64,000 nucleotides of DNA, taken from positions 1,550,001 to 1,614,000 of the forward strand of contig NZ_CP084061.1 in assembly GCF_020215665.1 (NCBI RefSeq), read 5' to 3'. The notes under the pieces were generated by a model. It worked only from the letters and a program-made list of their open reading frames with translations. It did not search any database and had not been told where the DNA came from. Both the position numbers and the translations under genes were made by a program. This document shows, one piece after another, positions 27,641 through 35,558 of the stretch; within the stretch, counting starts at the first letter, position 1; each line of letters starts with the position of its first letter. The stretch comes from Blautia parvula. Lineage in GTDB: Bacteria; Bacillota; Clostridia; Lachnospirales; Lachnospiraceae.

Positions 27641-28576
27641 ATGCAAAATTATGAAAAAAATGACTTCAAACAGGAATGGATGGAAAATCTGTCCCTGTTT
27701 GCCCGCGAGATGGATTACCCCCGGGAAGTTGCCGCCTCTCTTGCGCAGTCTCTGGAGCAGGTCTTTAAAAATAGAGAAGTTCTCCATATACTCACTGCTG
27801 CTGACCGGACATACAGTGAAAACATCCATATGGACTACGAAAAAATCCTGGAAGAATTAAAGGATGTCTCCCCGCGCTGCGGCATCCACACATATACCCT
27901 CCACATGCTCTTCTATATTATCCTGTCACGCAAAACCAGGAAAATCTACGAAGAACGCGGCATTGCGCCGGAAATCTTCCGTGCCTCCATGATGGACCTG
28001 CACTGGAAGCTTCTGGAATGCAGAAAAATGTTCGGCATATGGGGCACCAGCGTAGCGCAGTGGCAGATCTGGTGGTTTGAGGTCAGACGTTTTGCGCTTG
28101 GGCGTTTCCAGTATGAGCTGGTGCCCTTTCGGGAAACCTACGAAAAAGACGGCGTATCCCTGCATCCCGGTGACCTTGTCATCAACGTGCACATCCCGTC
28201 CTGCGGCCCCTTAAAAAGGGAGGAATACATGAAGTCCTACGCCATGGCCGCAGACTTCTTCCGTGATTCCTTCAAGGACAGGCCCATTGTGTTCCTGTGC
28301 GAATCCTGGATGCTCTTTCCGGAACACAGGCTGTTCCTTCCGAAGACTTCCAATATTCTGGGATTTATGCAGGATTATGACATTTTCAGAGAGGAGTATA
28401 ACAACGGGGATCTGTGGAGAATCTTTTATGAGGACTACGAAAAACCGGCTGACAAGCTTCCTGGTAACACAGGACTCCAGAGAGCTTACCGCTCCTGGTT
28501 AATGGAAGGACACATGGCCGGAATGGGATTCGGCGTTTTTATATATGATAAAAGAGTGACAGGAGAAGAATTATGA
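27641..28576 (+). CDS. Acyltransferase-domain protein (NAT_N/GNAT_C type)
   Basis: 311 residues. A helical N-terminal half (1-130) is followed by a GNAT-like C-terminal half with VSLHPGDLVINVHIPSCGPL, CESWMLFPEHRLFLP and NILGFMQDYDIF. This layout matches the paired NAT_N/GNAT_C domain families annotated as acyltransferases; I know of no characterised member. The stop overlaps the nudC start by four bases (ATGA). Confidence 0.65.
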   Translation: MQNYEKNDFKQEWMENLSLFAREMDYPREVAASLAQSLEQVFKNREVLHILTAADRTYSENIHMDYEKILEELKDVSPRCGIHTYTLHMLFYIILSRKTRKIYEERGIAPEIFRASMMDLHWKLLECRKMFGIWGTSVAQWQIWWFEVRRFALGRFQYELVPFRETYEKDGVSLHPGDLVINVHIPSCGPLKREEYMKSYAMAADFFRDSFKDRPIVFLCESWMLFPEHRLFLPKTSNILGFMQDYDIFREEYNNGDLWRIFYEDYEKPADKLPGNTGLQRAYRSWLMEGHMAGMGFGVFIYDKRVTGEEL

Positions 28577-29424
28577 TACAGGATATTGCACCGCATATTT
28601 ACCACAACGAATATCTGCCCCACCATCCTCAAAAGGACAGTGTGCTGCTCTGTTACGATAAAGATCGGATATTCATGAATGTCACAGACGGAGAAATCAC
28701 ATTCCCCACTTATGCAGAGGCGGAAGCCGTATATCCGGCTGTCAGAGACATGTGGACATATCTTTTCACCATAGATGAGACTGCATATTACCTTATATCC
28801 CGGCTCCCCTTTGAGGAGATGCCGGACTATGCCTTTGAAAAGACCTACAGCCTGCGCACCTTAAGCCCCCGTCATCTTATCTTTGCAGGTATTACCGGAC
28901 ACCAGCTCTACAAATGGTATAAAGGGCGCCGCTTCTGCGGATCCTGCGGCCGTAAGATGAAGCCGGATAAAAAAGAACGTATGATGTACTGCCCCCACTG
29001 CCAAACTATGGAGTATCCAAAGCTCTCCCCCGCGGTCATTGTTGCCGTGAGAAACGGGGATAAGCTGCTGCTCTCCAAATACGCAGGACGTGAATTTACC
29101 AACTATGCCCTTATTGCCGGATTTGCGGAGATCGGAGAGCCTATAGAAGACACGGTGAGACGAGAAGTCATGGAGGAGGTAGGCTTAAAGGTCAAAAATA
29201 TCCGCTTTTACAAAAGCCAGCCATGGTCTTTCAGTGATACTCTGCTCTTCGGCTTCTTCTGTGATCTAGACGGTGACGACACCATCCGGCTGGACGAGGA
29301 GGAGCTGGCCCTGGCAGAATGGCACGAGCGTTCCCAGATACCTGATGACGCATATGAAATCAGTCTCACCAGGGAGATGATGACGCTGTTTAAAAACGGA
29401 CTTGATGACAAATTGTCACTGTAA
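28573..29424 (+). CDS. nudC: NAD+ diphosphatase NudC
   Basis: 283 residues. A zinc ribbon (CGSCGRKMKPDKKERMMYC plus a fourth Cys, about 117-140) precedes the Nudix box GFAEIGEPIEDTVRREVMEE. The NudC-specific SQPWSFSD follows. It hydrolyses NADH/NAD+ and can remove NAD caps from RNA. Its stop codon falls inside the repeated TGTCA motif that precedes the next ABC transporter gene. Confidence 0.94.
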   Translation: MIQDIAPHIYHNEYLPHHPQKDSVLLCYDKDRIFMNVTDGEITFPTYAEAEAVYPAVRDMWTYLFTIDETAYYLISRLPFEEMPDYAFEKTYSLRTLSPRHLIFAGITGHQLYKWYKGRRFCGSCGRKMKPDKKERMMYCPHCQTMEYPKLSPAVIVAVRNGDKLLLSKYAGREFTNYALIAGFAEIGEPIEDTVRREVMEEVGLKVKNIRFYKSQPWSFSDTLLFGFFCDLDGDDTIRLDEEELALAEWHERSQIPDDAYEISLTREMMTLFKNGLDDKLSL

Positions 29425-29446
29425 TGTCATTTTCCCCTGCTATACT
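29405..29446 (+). promoter_or_regulatory. Candidate response-regulator box and -10 of the ABC operon
   Basis: TGTCA occurs at 29414-29418 and 29425-29429, exactly 11 bases apart. An inverted TGACA at 29405-29409 adds a third half site. TATACT (29441-29446) follows 11 bases later with no consensus -35. Eleven-base direct repeats replacing a -35 are typical of OmpR-family activation. Confidence 0.5.
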
Positions 29447-29473
29447 GTGTTTCCATAAGGAGGATACACAACT

Positions 29474-30157
29474 ATGGAAATACTATCTTGTAAAAATCTT
29501 ACGAAAATTTACGGCGCAGGGCCAAACGCGGTCACTGCCCTGGATCATGTCACTCTCTCCGTGGAAAGCGGAGAATTCGTAGCCATTGTAGGCGCTTCCG
29601 GTTCCGGAAAATCCACGCTTCTGCATCTTCTGGGAGGCGTGGACCGCCCTACAGAAGGCGAGATCCGTATTGAGGACACAGACATTTCCACCCTGAATGA
29701 GGAGGCACTCGCCGCCTTCAGGCGCCGGAAAGTCGGTCTGATCTATCAGTTTTATAATCTGATTCCCACTCTCACCATCCGGAAAAATATACTTCTGCCT
29801 GTTCTTCTGGACGGACGCAGGCCTGACCGGGAAAGATTTGACCAGATCGTCACGACTCTGGGTCTTACCGACCGGCTGGAACACCTTCCCGGGGAACTCT
29901 CCGGGGGACAGCAGCAGCGGGCTGCCATTGCCAGAAGCCTGATCTGCCGCCCTGCCATTTTGCTGGCAGATGAACCCACCGGCAACTTAGACCGGAAAAA
30001 TTCCCGGGAAACCATGGATCTTCTGAAGCTGTCACACCGCAGGTTCGGACAGACCGTTCTTCTGATCACACACGATGAAAAGCTGGCACTGGAGGCTGAC
30101 CGAATCCTGACCATGGAGGACGGCAGGGTAATCAAAGACCAGGTGAACCCATCATGA
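29474..30157 (+). CDS. ABC transporter ATP-binding protein (MacB/FtsE-like)
   Basis: 227 residues. The Walker A is GASGSGKST (about 40-48), the signature LSGGQQQRAAIARSL, and the Walker B ILLADEPTGNLD. The TGNLD ending is that of the LolD/MacB/BceA branch that powers FtsX-type permeases. AAGGAGG precedes the ATG. It overlaps the permease gene by four bases, so the two are co-translated. The adjacent convergent two-component genes suggest induction by an envelope or peptide signal. Confidence 0.94.
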   Translation: MEILSCKNLTKIYGAGPNAVTALDHVTLSVESGEFVAIVGASGSGKSTLLHLLGGVDRPTEGEIRIEDTDISTLNEEALAAFRRRKVGLIYQFYNLIPTLTIRKNILLPVLLDGRRPDRERFDQIVTTLGLTDRLEHLPGELSGGQQQRAAIARSLICRPAILLADEPTGNLDRKNSRETMDLLKLSHRRFGQTVLLITHDEKLALEADRILTMEDGRVIKDQVNPS

Positions 30158-32823
30158 AGATTCTGAGAGAATATACCCTGGATTTTATCCGTCAGAACAA
30201 GCGCACAAGCTGTGCCATTATGATTGCCCTTTATCTGACCAGCACCTTCCTGGCCTCCCTCTGCGGCTTTTTGGAGACCATGTGGAAGGACACCATCACC
30301 CTCACCGTGTACAAATCCGGTGACTGGCACGGGGAACTGTTCGGGGAGACCTTCGGCCGGGATCTGCCTCTGATCAGGGATTACTCCACGGTGGAATCCC
30401 TGTTGATAAAAGGCGAATTTATCACGGCGAAGATCGAGGACCCCAGAAGAGAATATCTGTCCTTCCGCTGTGCCAATGCCCCATACTGGGAGCATATGTC
30501 TGATAAAAATGAGCTGACCGAAGGCCGCATTCCCAGAGCGTCCGATGAGATTGTCATCTCAAAACAGTATTTTGAGAACAATCCCCAGCTCAAAGTCGGG
30601 GATAGAATAACGCTTCCCATCGGGGATCGGGTAAAGGACGGTACAGTTCTGGAAGCCACAGAGCCGCTTCGCAGCGGGGAGAGTTTTTCCCAAAAAGGGG
30701 AACGCACCTTTACGATCGTGGGCATACTGGATGTCACAACAGCATCCACGGTCCCTATGTATTATGCTATGGGTTATATGGAGGAGGAAGAGATAAAACC
30801 GGAGGAGTCCGTCACAGTCTATCTGCGCTTTCATTCCATACACGACACCTACAGGGACCTTCCCAAGATAGCGGAACTGATCGGATGGGAAACAGATGAA
30901 TACGGAAATTATAACCTGAAATACAATGCCGACTATCTGTCACAGCACTTTGTGTTTCCCAAAGGACAGCTTAGTTTTGACAGTACCATGCAGATGCTGG
31001 CCTATCCCCTGATGTATCTGTTTCTGGCAGCACTGGTTGTGGGCCTTTTTATCCTCATCATACACAACGCCTTTTCCCTGTCCGCCAATTCCCGGATCAC
31101 CCAGTTGGGCGTTCTGGCAAGCATCGGCGCCTCGCCCCGTCAGATTCGGCGGTCCGTCATCTGGGAGGGCCTGCTCCTCATGCTTCTGCCTCTGCCGGCC
31201 GGCCTTGCTACCGGATGGTTTCTGGACAGCCGGCTCATCCGGTATATTAACTCCATTAACAACTCCGCACGCCAGGAGGGGATGAAGGTAATTTTCTCCT
31301 ACGGGCTTTTGAGCATACTGCCCGCTGTGCTCCTCACCTTCCTGACGGTCTGGTTTTCAGCCGGAATACCCGCCAAACGGATCGCACGCCTCACGCCTAT
31401 AGAAGCCATACGGCAGGGTGGTATGGGAAATATAAAAAAGACACGTTCCAGGCATCTTCTGTCCCGGTTCTTCGGTATTGAGGGGGAGATGGCATCCAGT
31501 GCACTTTCCGCCCGGAAGAGATCCTACCGGACAGCCACGATTTCCCTGACTCTGTCTTTTCTTCTGCTGGCCTGCTTCTGGCATCTGAATGCCTTAAGGA
31601 GCGCCCAAACGGACGCAGCCGTCCAAAAGGATGAGGCTTCAAAAGCCCATATTGAATATTACCTGGATAACGGGCAGGCTCCGGAACAGGAGATACTCTA
31701 TGACTTAAAAAAGCTTCCCCATGTAAAGGACGCTGTCTTTTATTCTTCCTTAAAATCCGCCCTGTGGATGACCGCAGACATGGAGTCCGAGGAACTGAAG
31801 CGCGCAGGAGGCATGGAAGCTGTAACAGATGCAGGAAAATATTATCCCATCAAAAGAGACGGGCAGTACCGGATCCAAAGTTACATTATGGGACTGGATG
31901 ATGCGTCTTTCCGTGCATACTGCTCTCTGCTTGGCATTGACCCGGCACCTTATTTTGACACTGCGGACCCACGTGCTATTGTGTACAACCGGACTGCTGA
32001 CAAGATAAACGGAAAGCCCTCCCACACAGAGGACATAGATTTTCTGAAACTTCAGGAGGGAGATACCCTGACCTTATCCGATAAGATCCTGGATGAGGAG
32101 GAGGGCGAATCCACTTTCCGTATAAAAGCCGGACATATTACAGACAAAACGCCCCTTCCCGGCGTAGAATTTCCGGGATATACCCTGATCCAGTTTGTGC
32201 CCATGAGCTCCATGGATGCCCTGGCTGAAAACTGCAGGGAAAAACGGCGGCTTGGTTCCTATCACGCCATTGGCCTTTTCTACGCTGACAGCAGAAAGCA
32301 TATTGAGGGAATCCGTAAGAATATGGAAGCGTTCAGTGACAAGTATTATGGTTCCGGTGACTATTATATCTCCGACATTCTGGAGGAAGAGAAACTTGAC
32401 CGGGATGCCAATAAGATGTACAGTGCTGTTATCTTCTTCATTTCCGGCCTGATGGCTGTCATTGGCCTGTCCAATGTGTGGGCAACGGTATCCGGGACCT
32501 TAAAAAGCCGCAGAAGGGAGCTTTCCACCCTGCGCTCCGTAGGGCTTTCCCCGCGGGCCCTGTCCCGTATCCTGTCACTGGAGGCTTTGCTTTTCGGTCT
32601 GACACCGATTCTTGTAAGCCTTCCCGTGCAGGTGCTCTTTGTAGCCTTCTTCCTGAACGTATCCGGGCTTCCTGTCAGCATCTATCTGGCGCACGCGCCG
32701 TTTTTAAAGATTCTTGCTTACACGGTCCTGCTGCTGGTTGTCATGCTGGGCACATACGCTCTGGGCAGCAGAAAATTACTGAAGGAAAATATCATCGACG
32801 CGCTGAAGGATGAGACGTTCTAA
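30154..32823 (+). CDS. ABC transporter permease with two FtsX domains
   Basis: 889 residues. TM1 lies at about 20-42, an extracytoplasmic MacB-like domain at 43-270, and a first FtsX domain at 280-420 (GVLASIGASPRQIRRSVIWE). A second extracytoplasmic region and a second FtsX domain follow near the C-terminus (LSTLRSVGLSPRALSRILSL). This is the MacB/BceB-like mechanotransmission type that moves or senses peptides and lipids rather than pumping through a pore. Its last four bases overlap the 3' end of the convergent kinase gene. Confidence 0.9.
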   Translation: MKILREYTLDFIRQNKRTSCAIMIALYLTSTFLASLCGFLETMWKDTITLTVYKSGDWHGELFGETFGRDLPLIRDYSTVESLLIKGEFITAKIEDPRREYLSFRCANAPYWEHMSDKNELTEGRIPRASDEIVISKQYFENNPQLKVGDRITLPIGDRVKDGTVLEATEPLRSGESFSQKGERTFTIVGILDVTTASTVPMYYAMGYMEEEEIKPEESVTVYLRFHSIHDTYRDLPKIAELIGWETDEYGNYNLKYNADYLSQHFVFPKGQLSFDSTMQMLAYPLMYLFLAALVVGLFILIIHNAFSLSANSRITQLGVLASIGASPRQIRRSVIWEGLLLMLLPLPAGLATGWFLDSRLIRYINSINNSARQEGMKVIFSYGLLSILPAVLLTFLTVWFSAGIPAKRIARLTPIEAIRQGGMGNIKKTRSRHLLSRFFGIEGEMASSALSARKRSYRTATISLTLSFLLLACFWHLNALRSAQTDAAVQKDEASKAHIEYYLDNGQAPEQEILYDLKKLPHVKDAVFYSSLKSALWMTADMESEELKRAGGMEAVTDAGKYYPIKRDGQYRIQSYIMGLDDASFRAYCSLLGIDPAPYFDTADPRAIVYNRTADKINGKPSHTEDIDFLKLQEGDTLTLSDKILDEEEGESTFRIKAGHITDKTPLPGVEFPGYTLIQFVPMSSMDALAENCREKRRLGSYHAIGLFYADSRKHIEGIRKNMEAFSDKYYGSGDYYISDILEEEKLDRDANKMYSAVIFFISGLMAVIGLSNVWATVSGTLKSRRRELSTLRSVGLSPRALSRILSLEALLFGLTPILVSLPVQVLFVAFFLNVSGLPVSIYLAHAPFLKILAYTVLLLVVMLGTYALGSRKLLKENIIDALKDETF

Positions 32824-34016
32824 CGGGAATCTGTATAGAACCGCACGGTAAAACAGGCGCCTCCGTCCTGCCCGTTGTCCGCCCGCAAAGTTCCGTTCTG
32901 GCGCTCGATCAGGGATTTTGACAGCGCAAGGCCAATGCCGATGCTGTCCCTGCCGGCGTTTTTCCCCCGGTAGAACCGCTGGAAAAGATGGGGGATATCC
33001 TCCTCATCAAATCCCGGGCCGTTATCTGCCACCAGAATCTCCGTATAGAGGGGGTTCTGGTGGTATTTTATTGTGATGCTCCCGCCCTCTTCTGCGTGCT
33101 CACTGCAGTTCTTAATCAGATTGGACAGAGCTTCGGCTGTCCAGTGTCTGTCCCCCTTAAAACAGGCCTGTATCTGCTGTGGAATGCTGAGCGTCTGTTC
33201 CCGCGCTCTGATCTGCGGCTCCAGCGGCTCACAGGCTTCAATGATGACGGACGCAGCATCCAGGTTTTCCTGCTCCAGTTCCAGTGTTCCCGCATCCAGT
33301 CTGGACAGGGTGAGAAGGCTGGCAACCAGATACTCCATCCGAAAAATCTGATCCTCCAGCCGGTCCAGATACACCTTTGTCCCCTGTATCTCCCCTTCCT
33401 GCTGCAGAAGCTGTACCATCAAGGACATGGAGGTAATGGGTGTCTTTAACTGGTGGGCAATATCCGCCAGATTATCCGCCAGGTTCTGCCGCTCCTGACA
33501 GGCCTCTTCCTTGGTCCTGCGAAGTTCCCGGACAGTCTTATATATCTCATCCTCCAGTATGGAAAATTCATCTTCCCTGCGGGACAACACGGTCTCACGG
33601 CCCTGGTTTACATCCTCCAGATATGCGGTGAGCTCCTCAATACGCTGCCCTTTCCCCTTCTCCGACCTTTTATACCAGCATAACCAGACTGCGAAGATCC
33701 CCAGAAAGCACAGACAAGAAATCCCCAGATACACCGGAAGCAGACCTCTTCTGTAATAAGCAGCCGTGTATCCGTATCTGTCCAGCCACTCCCTGCCCTC
33801 CCGGGATACGGAGGCGGTACTGCTTTCCTTTAATATAGCCGTCACTTTGCCGGCAAGCTCCGGCTCCTCCTTTATAGTGCAGGACATAATCTGTTCCACA
33901 GTCTTTCTCTGCATACCGGAGGAAACCGCCGCGAAGACCGTTCCAAGAAGCAGTCCCAGGCAGACTGCCGCGGCCAGCACTGCCGGTACGGTTCTCTTTT
34001 TTTCTCTTCTATCCAT
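32820..34016 (-). CDS. Sensor histidine kinase (OmpR-type partner)
   Basis: 398 residues from the ATG at 34016 (GGGGAGA upstream), overlapping the end of the response regulator gene. TM1 is at about 8-32, a 60-residue extracytoplasmic loop follows, and TM2 is at 93-115. HisKA carries DIAHQLKTPITSM (H188). The HATPase domain has NLIKNCSEHA and the G-box DNGPGFDEEDIPHLFQRFYR. It should phosphorylate the preceding regulator. The small sensor loop is not recognisable. Confidence 0.93.
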   Translation of the reverse strand: MDRREKKRTVPAVLAAAVCLGLLLGTVFAAVSSGMQRKTVEQIMSCTIKEEPELAGKVTAILKESSTASVSREGREWLDRYGYTAAYYRRGLLPVYLGISCLCFLGIFAVWLCWYKRSEKGKGQRIEELTAYLEDVNQGRETVLSRREDEFSILEDEIYKTVRELRRTKEEACQERQNLADNLADIAHQLKTPITSMSLMVQLLQQEGEIQGTKVYLDRLEDQIFRMEYLVASLLTLSRLDAGTLELEQENLDAASVIIEACEPLEPQIRAREQTLSIPQQIQACFKGDRHWTAEALSNLIKNCSEHAEEGGSITIKYHQNPLYTEILVADNGPGFDEEDIPHLFQRFYRGKNAGRDSIGIGLALSKSLIERQNGTLRADNGQDGGACFTVRFYTDSR

Positions 34017-34689
34017 TCTCCCCTGTCTCCTCCATCCGATAGCCAATCCCCCGAAGGGTCTGAATCTGTTTTGGGTTATTCATTTTCTCCCGAAGGCGTT
34101 TCATGGTGACCGTAAGGGTATTGTCATTGACAAAATTTCCATCCGCATCCCACAGAAGTTCCAGCAGACGGTTCCTGGTTATCGCCTGGTTTTTATTTTC
34201 CATAAGCACACGCAGCAGGCGCAGCTCACCGGCTGTGAGAACCACTTCCTCTGTCCCCAGATAAGCTTTCATCTTCTCCGTATCCATGGAAATGTCACCA
34301 CAGGTAAGTTTTCCCTTCTCCGCTGCCCTGGTGCTCCTTCTTAAGACAGCCCGAACTCTGGATAAGAGAACAGACAGCAGAAACGGCTTCACAATATAGT
34401 CATCCGCTCCCATATCCAGCCCTTTCACAATATCCTTCTCGTCATCGCGCACAGTCAGGAAGATCACAGGAAGGGTTTCATCAAAGGCCTTAACCTGACT
34501 GCAGAAAGCAAATCCGCTGCCATCCGGCAGGTTCAGGTCCAGAAGCACTAACTCCACTCTTCCGTCCAGACAGGCTTCTGCCTCCTTTAATGTCCTGCAC
34601 CAGACCGTGGTGCTTCCCTCCTTCTCCATTGCGCACCGGATTCCGAAGGCAATGGTCTCATCATCCTCAAGCAGTAATATATGGGGCAT
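34009..34689 (-). CDS. OmpR-family response regulator
   Basis: 226 residues. The receiver domain has the acidic pair in LLLEDDETI, phospho-acceptor D51 in LVLLDLNLPDGSG, and a conserved lysine in DYIVKPFLLSVL. The winged-helix DNA-binding domain (about 130-220) includes TAGELRLLRVLMENKNQ and a recognition helix in NTLTVTMKRLREKM. AAAGGAG lies upstream of the ATG. It probably regulates the convergent ABC operon through the TGTCA repeats at 29414-29429 (inference). Confidence 0.94.
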   Translation of the reverse strand: MPHILLLEDDETIAFGIRCAMEKEGSTTVWCRTLKEAEACLDGRVELVLLDLNLPDGSGFAFCSQVKAFDETLPVIFLTVRDDEKDIVKGLDMGADDYIVKPFLLSVLLSRVRAVLRRSTRAAEKGKLTCGDISMDTEKMKAYLGTEEVVLTAGELRLLRVLMENKNQAITRNRLLELLWDADGNFVNDNTLTVTMKRLREKMNNPKQIQTLRGIGYRMEETGENG

Positions 34690-34704
34690 GGTTTTTCTCC
34701 TTTA

Positions 34705-34911
34705 TCAAAAATAAAACAAATCCTCGAATTTCTTATCAAGAGCAATACATAATATCAGCGCCAGCTTTGCTGTTGGGTTAAACTGTCCCGTCTCAATGGA
34801 GCTGATGGTGTTTCTGGATACCCCCACCATCTCTGCCAGTTGGTTCTGGGACAGCTTTTTCTCTGTCCTGGCTTCCTTTAAACGGTTTCTTAAAATCAGA
34901 TTCTCTTCCAT
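34705..34911 (-). CDS. Small XRE-family transcriptional regulator
   Basis: 68 residues from the ATG at 34911; a GTG two codons earlier is also possible. It is a single Cro/C1-type helix-turn-helix: KLSQNQLAEMVGVSRNTIS then SIETGQFNPTAKLALILC. No effector domain is present. Proteins this small usually act as dimeric repressors. It follows the DUF6442 gene and precedes the response regulator gene by 15 bases. It is the obvious candidate for binding the three palindromes at 35264-35337. Confidence 0.9.
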   Translation of the reverse strand: MEENLILRNRLKEARTEKKLSQNQLAEMVGVSRNTISSIETGQFNPTAKLALILCIALDKKFEDLFYF

Positions 34912-34926
34912 CCGCACACCTGTTTT

Positions 34927-35244
34927 CTATATAATTTCACTGATATAGCCGATAAACAGTGCCGCCCCGGTGAGCAGGGAAAGAATACCTAAAAACAACT
35001 CTCCTTTTTTATGCAGCTTCACCCCATTATACAGACGGGAGATCCCCATACCCGCAAAAAAGATGCAGTACACGTCACTCCATGGCTGTCCTGCCACAAT
35101 CTTTGTGATCATCAGCGCCAGTGATGCCAGAAGAATGACCATGAGTGCCAAAGTAAACCCTTTCTGGGAGACCTGCAGCTCCCACTCATCCATAGACCCT
35201 TTTCTGCTCTTCTGTACTCTCTCCAGAACTTCTTCTTTCTCCAT
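34927..35244 (-). CDS. DUF6442 family membrane protein
   Basis: 105 residues. A charged N-terminus (1-27) is followed by three hydrophobic segments (about 30-48, 55-70, 83-103) and a short YNGVKLHKKGE loop. DUF6442 proteins are recurrently encoded next to small XRE regulators, as here; no function is known to me. It is first in the XRE-regulator-kinase operon. Confidence 0.75.
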   Translation of the reverse strand: MEKEEVLERVQKSRKGSMDEWELQVSQKGFTLALMVILLASLALMITKIVAGQPWSDVYCIFFAGMGISRLYNGVKLHKKGELFLGILSLLTGAALFIGYISEII

Positions 35245-35263
35245 TATGATACCTTCCTCTCTC

Positions 35264-35337
35264 TGCCAAGTTTTCTTGTCACTCTCAGTATATCATGCCA
35301 AGTTTTCTTGTCAATACCTTTTGCCAAGTTTTCTTTG
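35264..35337 (-). promoter_or_regulatory. Three palindromic operators over the DUF6442-XRE operon promoter
   Basis: TGCCAAGTTTTCTTGTCA occurs at 35264-35281 and 35296-35313, and a variant (TGCCAAGTTTTCTTTG) at 35322-35337. Each is a dyad, TGnCAAG-n4-CTTGnCA. On the minus strand TTGACA (35309-35314) and TATACT (35287-35292) with 16-base spacing form a near-consensus promoter. Copy 2 covers the -35 and spacer. Confidence 0.8.
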
Positions 35338-35378
35338 CATCCTTTCAGGGATCGCGAGGCTGCCTGCCGAGAGTTCCT

Positions 35379-35488
35379 GATTCCCGCATAAAAGTGCAGT
35401 CATCTGCGGCCCTCTTCCAATGGAACAAAGAGTCCGGCTTGCCGGACTCTCGCGCCGAAGCGCGGCCGTTTGCGGCCCTTTTCCAGTG
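35379..35488. repeat. Two diverged copies of a 44-base element, period 66
   Basis: 35379-35422 and 35445-35488 align without gaps at about 31 of 44 positions, and most differences are transitions. Between them lies the perfect dyad AGAGTCCGGC/GCCGGACTCT (35429-35450). The stretch 35340-35490 holds no convincing gene. Confidence 0.55.
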
Positions 35489-35489
35489 C

Positions 35490-35530
35490 AAAAAAATACA
35501 GACGGAAAAGAATACTCTCTCTTCCGTCTG
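35490..35530 (-). terminator. Terminator of htpG
   Basis: CAGACGGAA and TTCCGTCTG form a nine-base stem (35499-35530). The minus strand continues TATTTTTTTG. Confidence 0.8.
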
Positions 35531-35558
35531 CACTGTCTGTTAAATTGCTGCGATTCTT

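Noticed and set aside
29474-34689. A BceAB-RS type bacitracin resistance module
   Set aside because: The kinase has a distinct extracytoplasmic loop and the permease has two FtsX domains, so the ABC/two-component pair is related in style but cannot be named as Bce.
35345-35533. Small minus-strand frame with an internal 22-residue repeat
   Set aside because: It coincides with the 44-base duplicate and the htpG terminator; it is better explained as a repeated element than as a gene.
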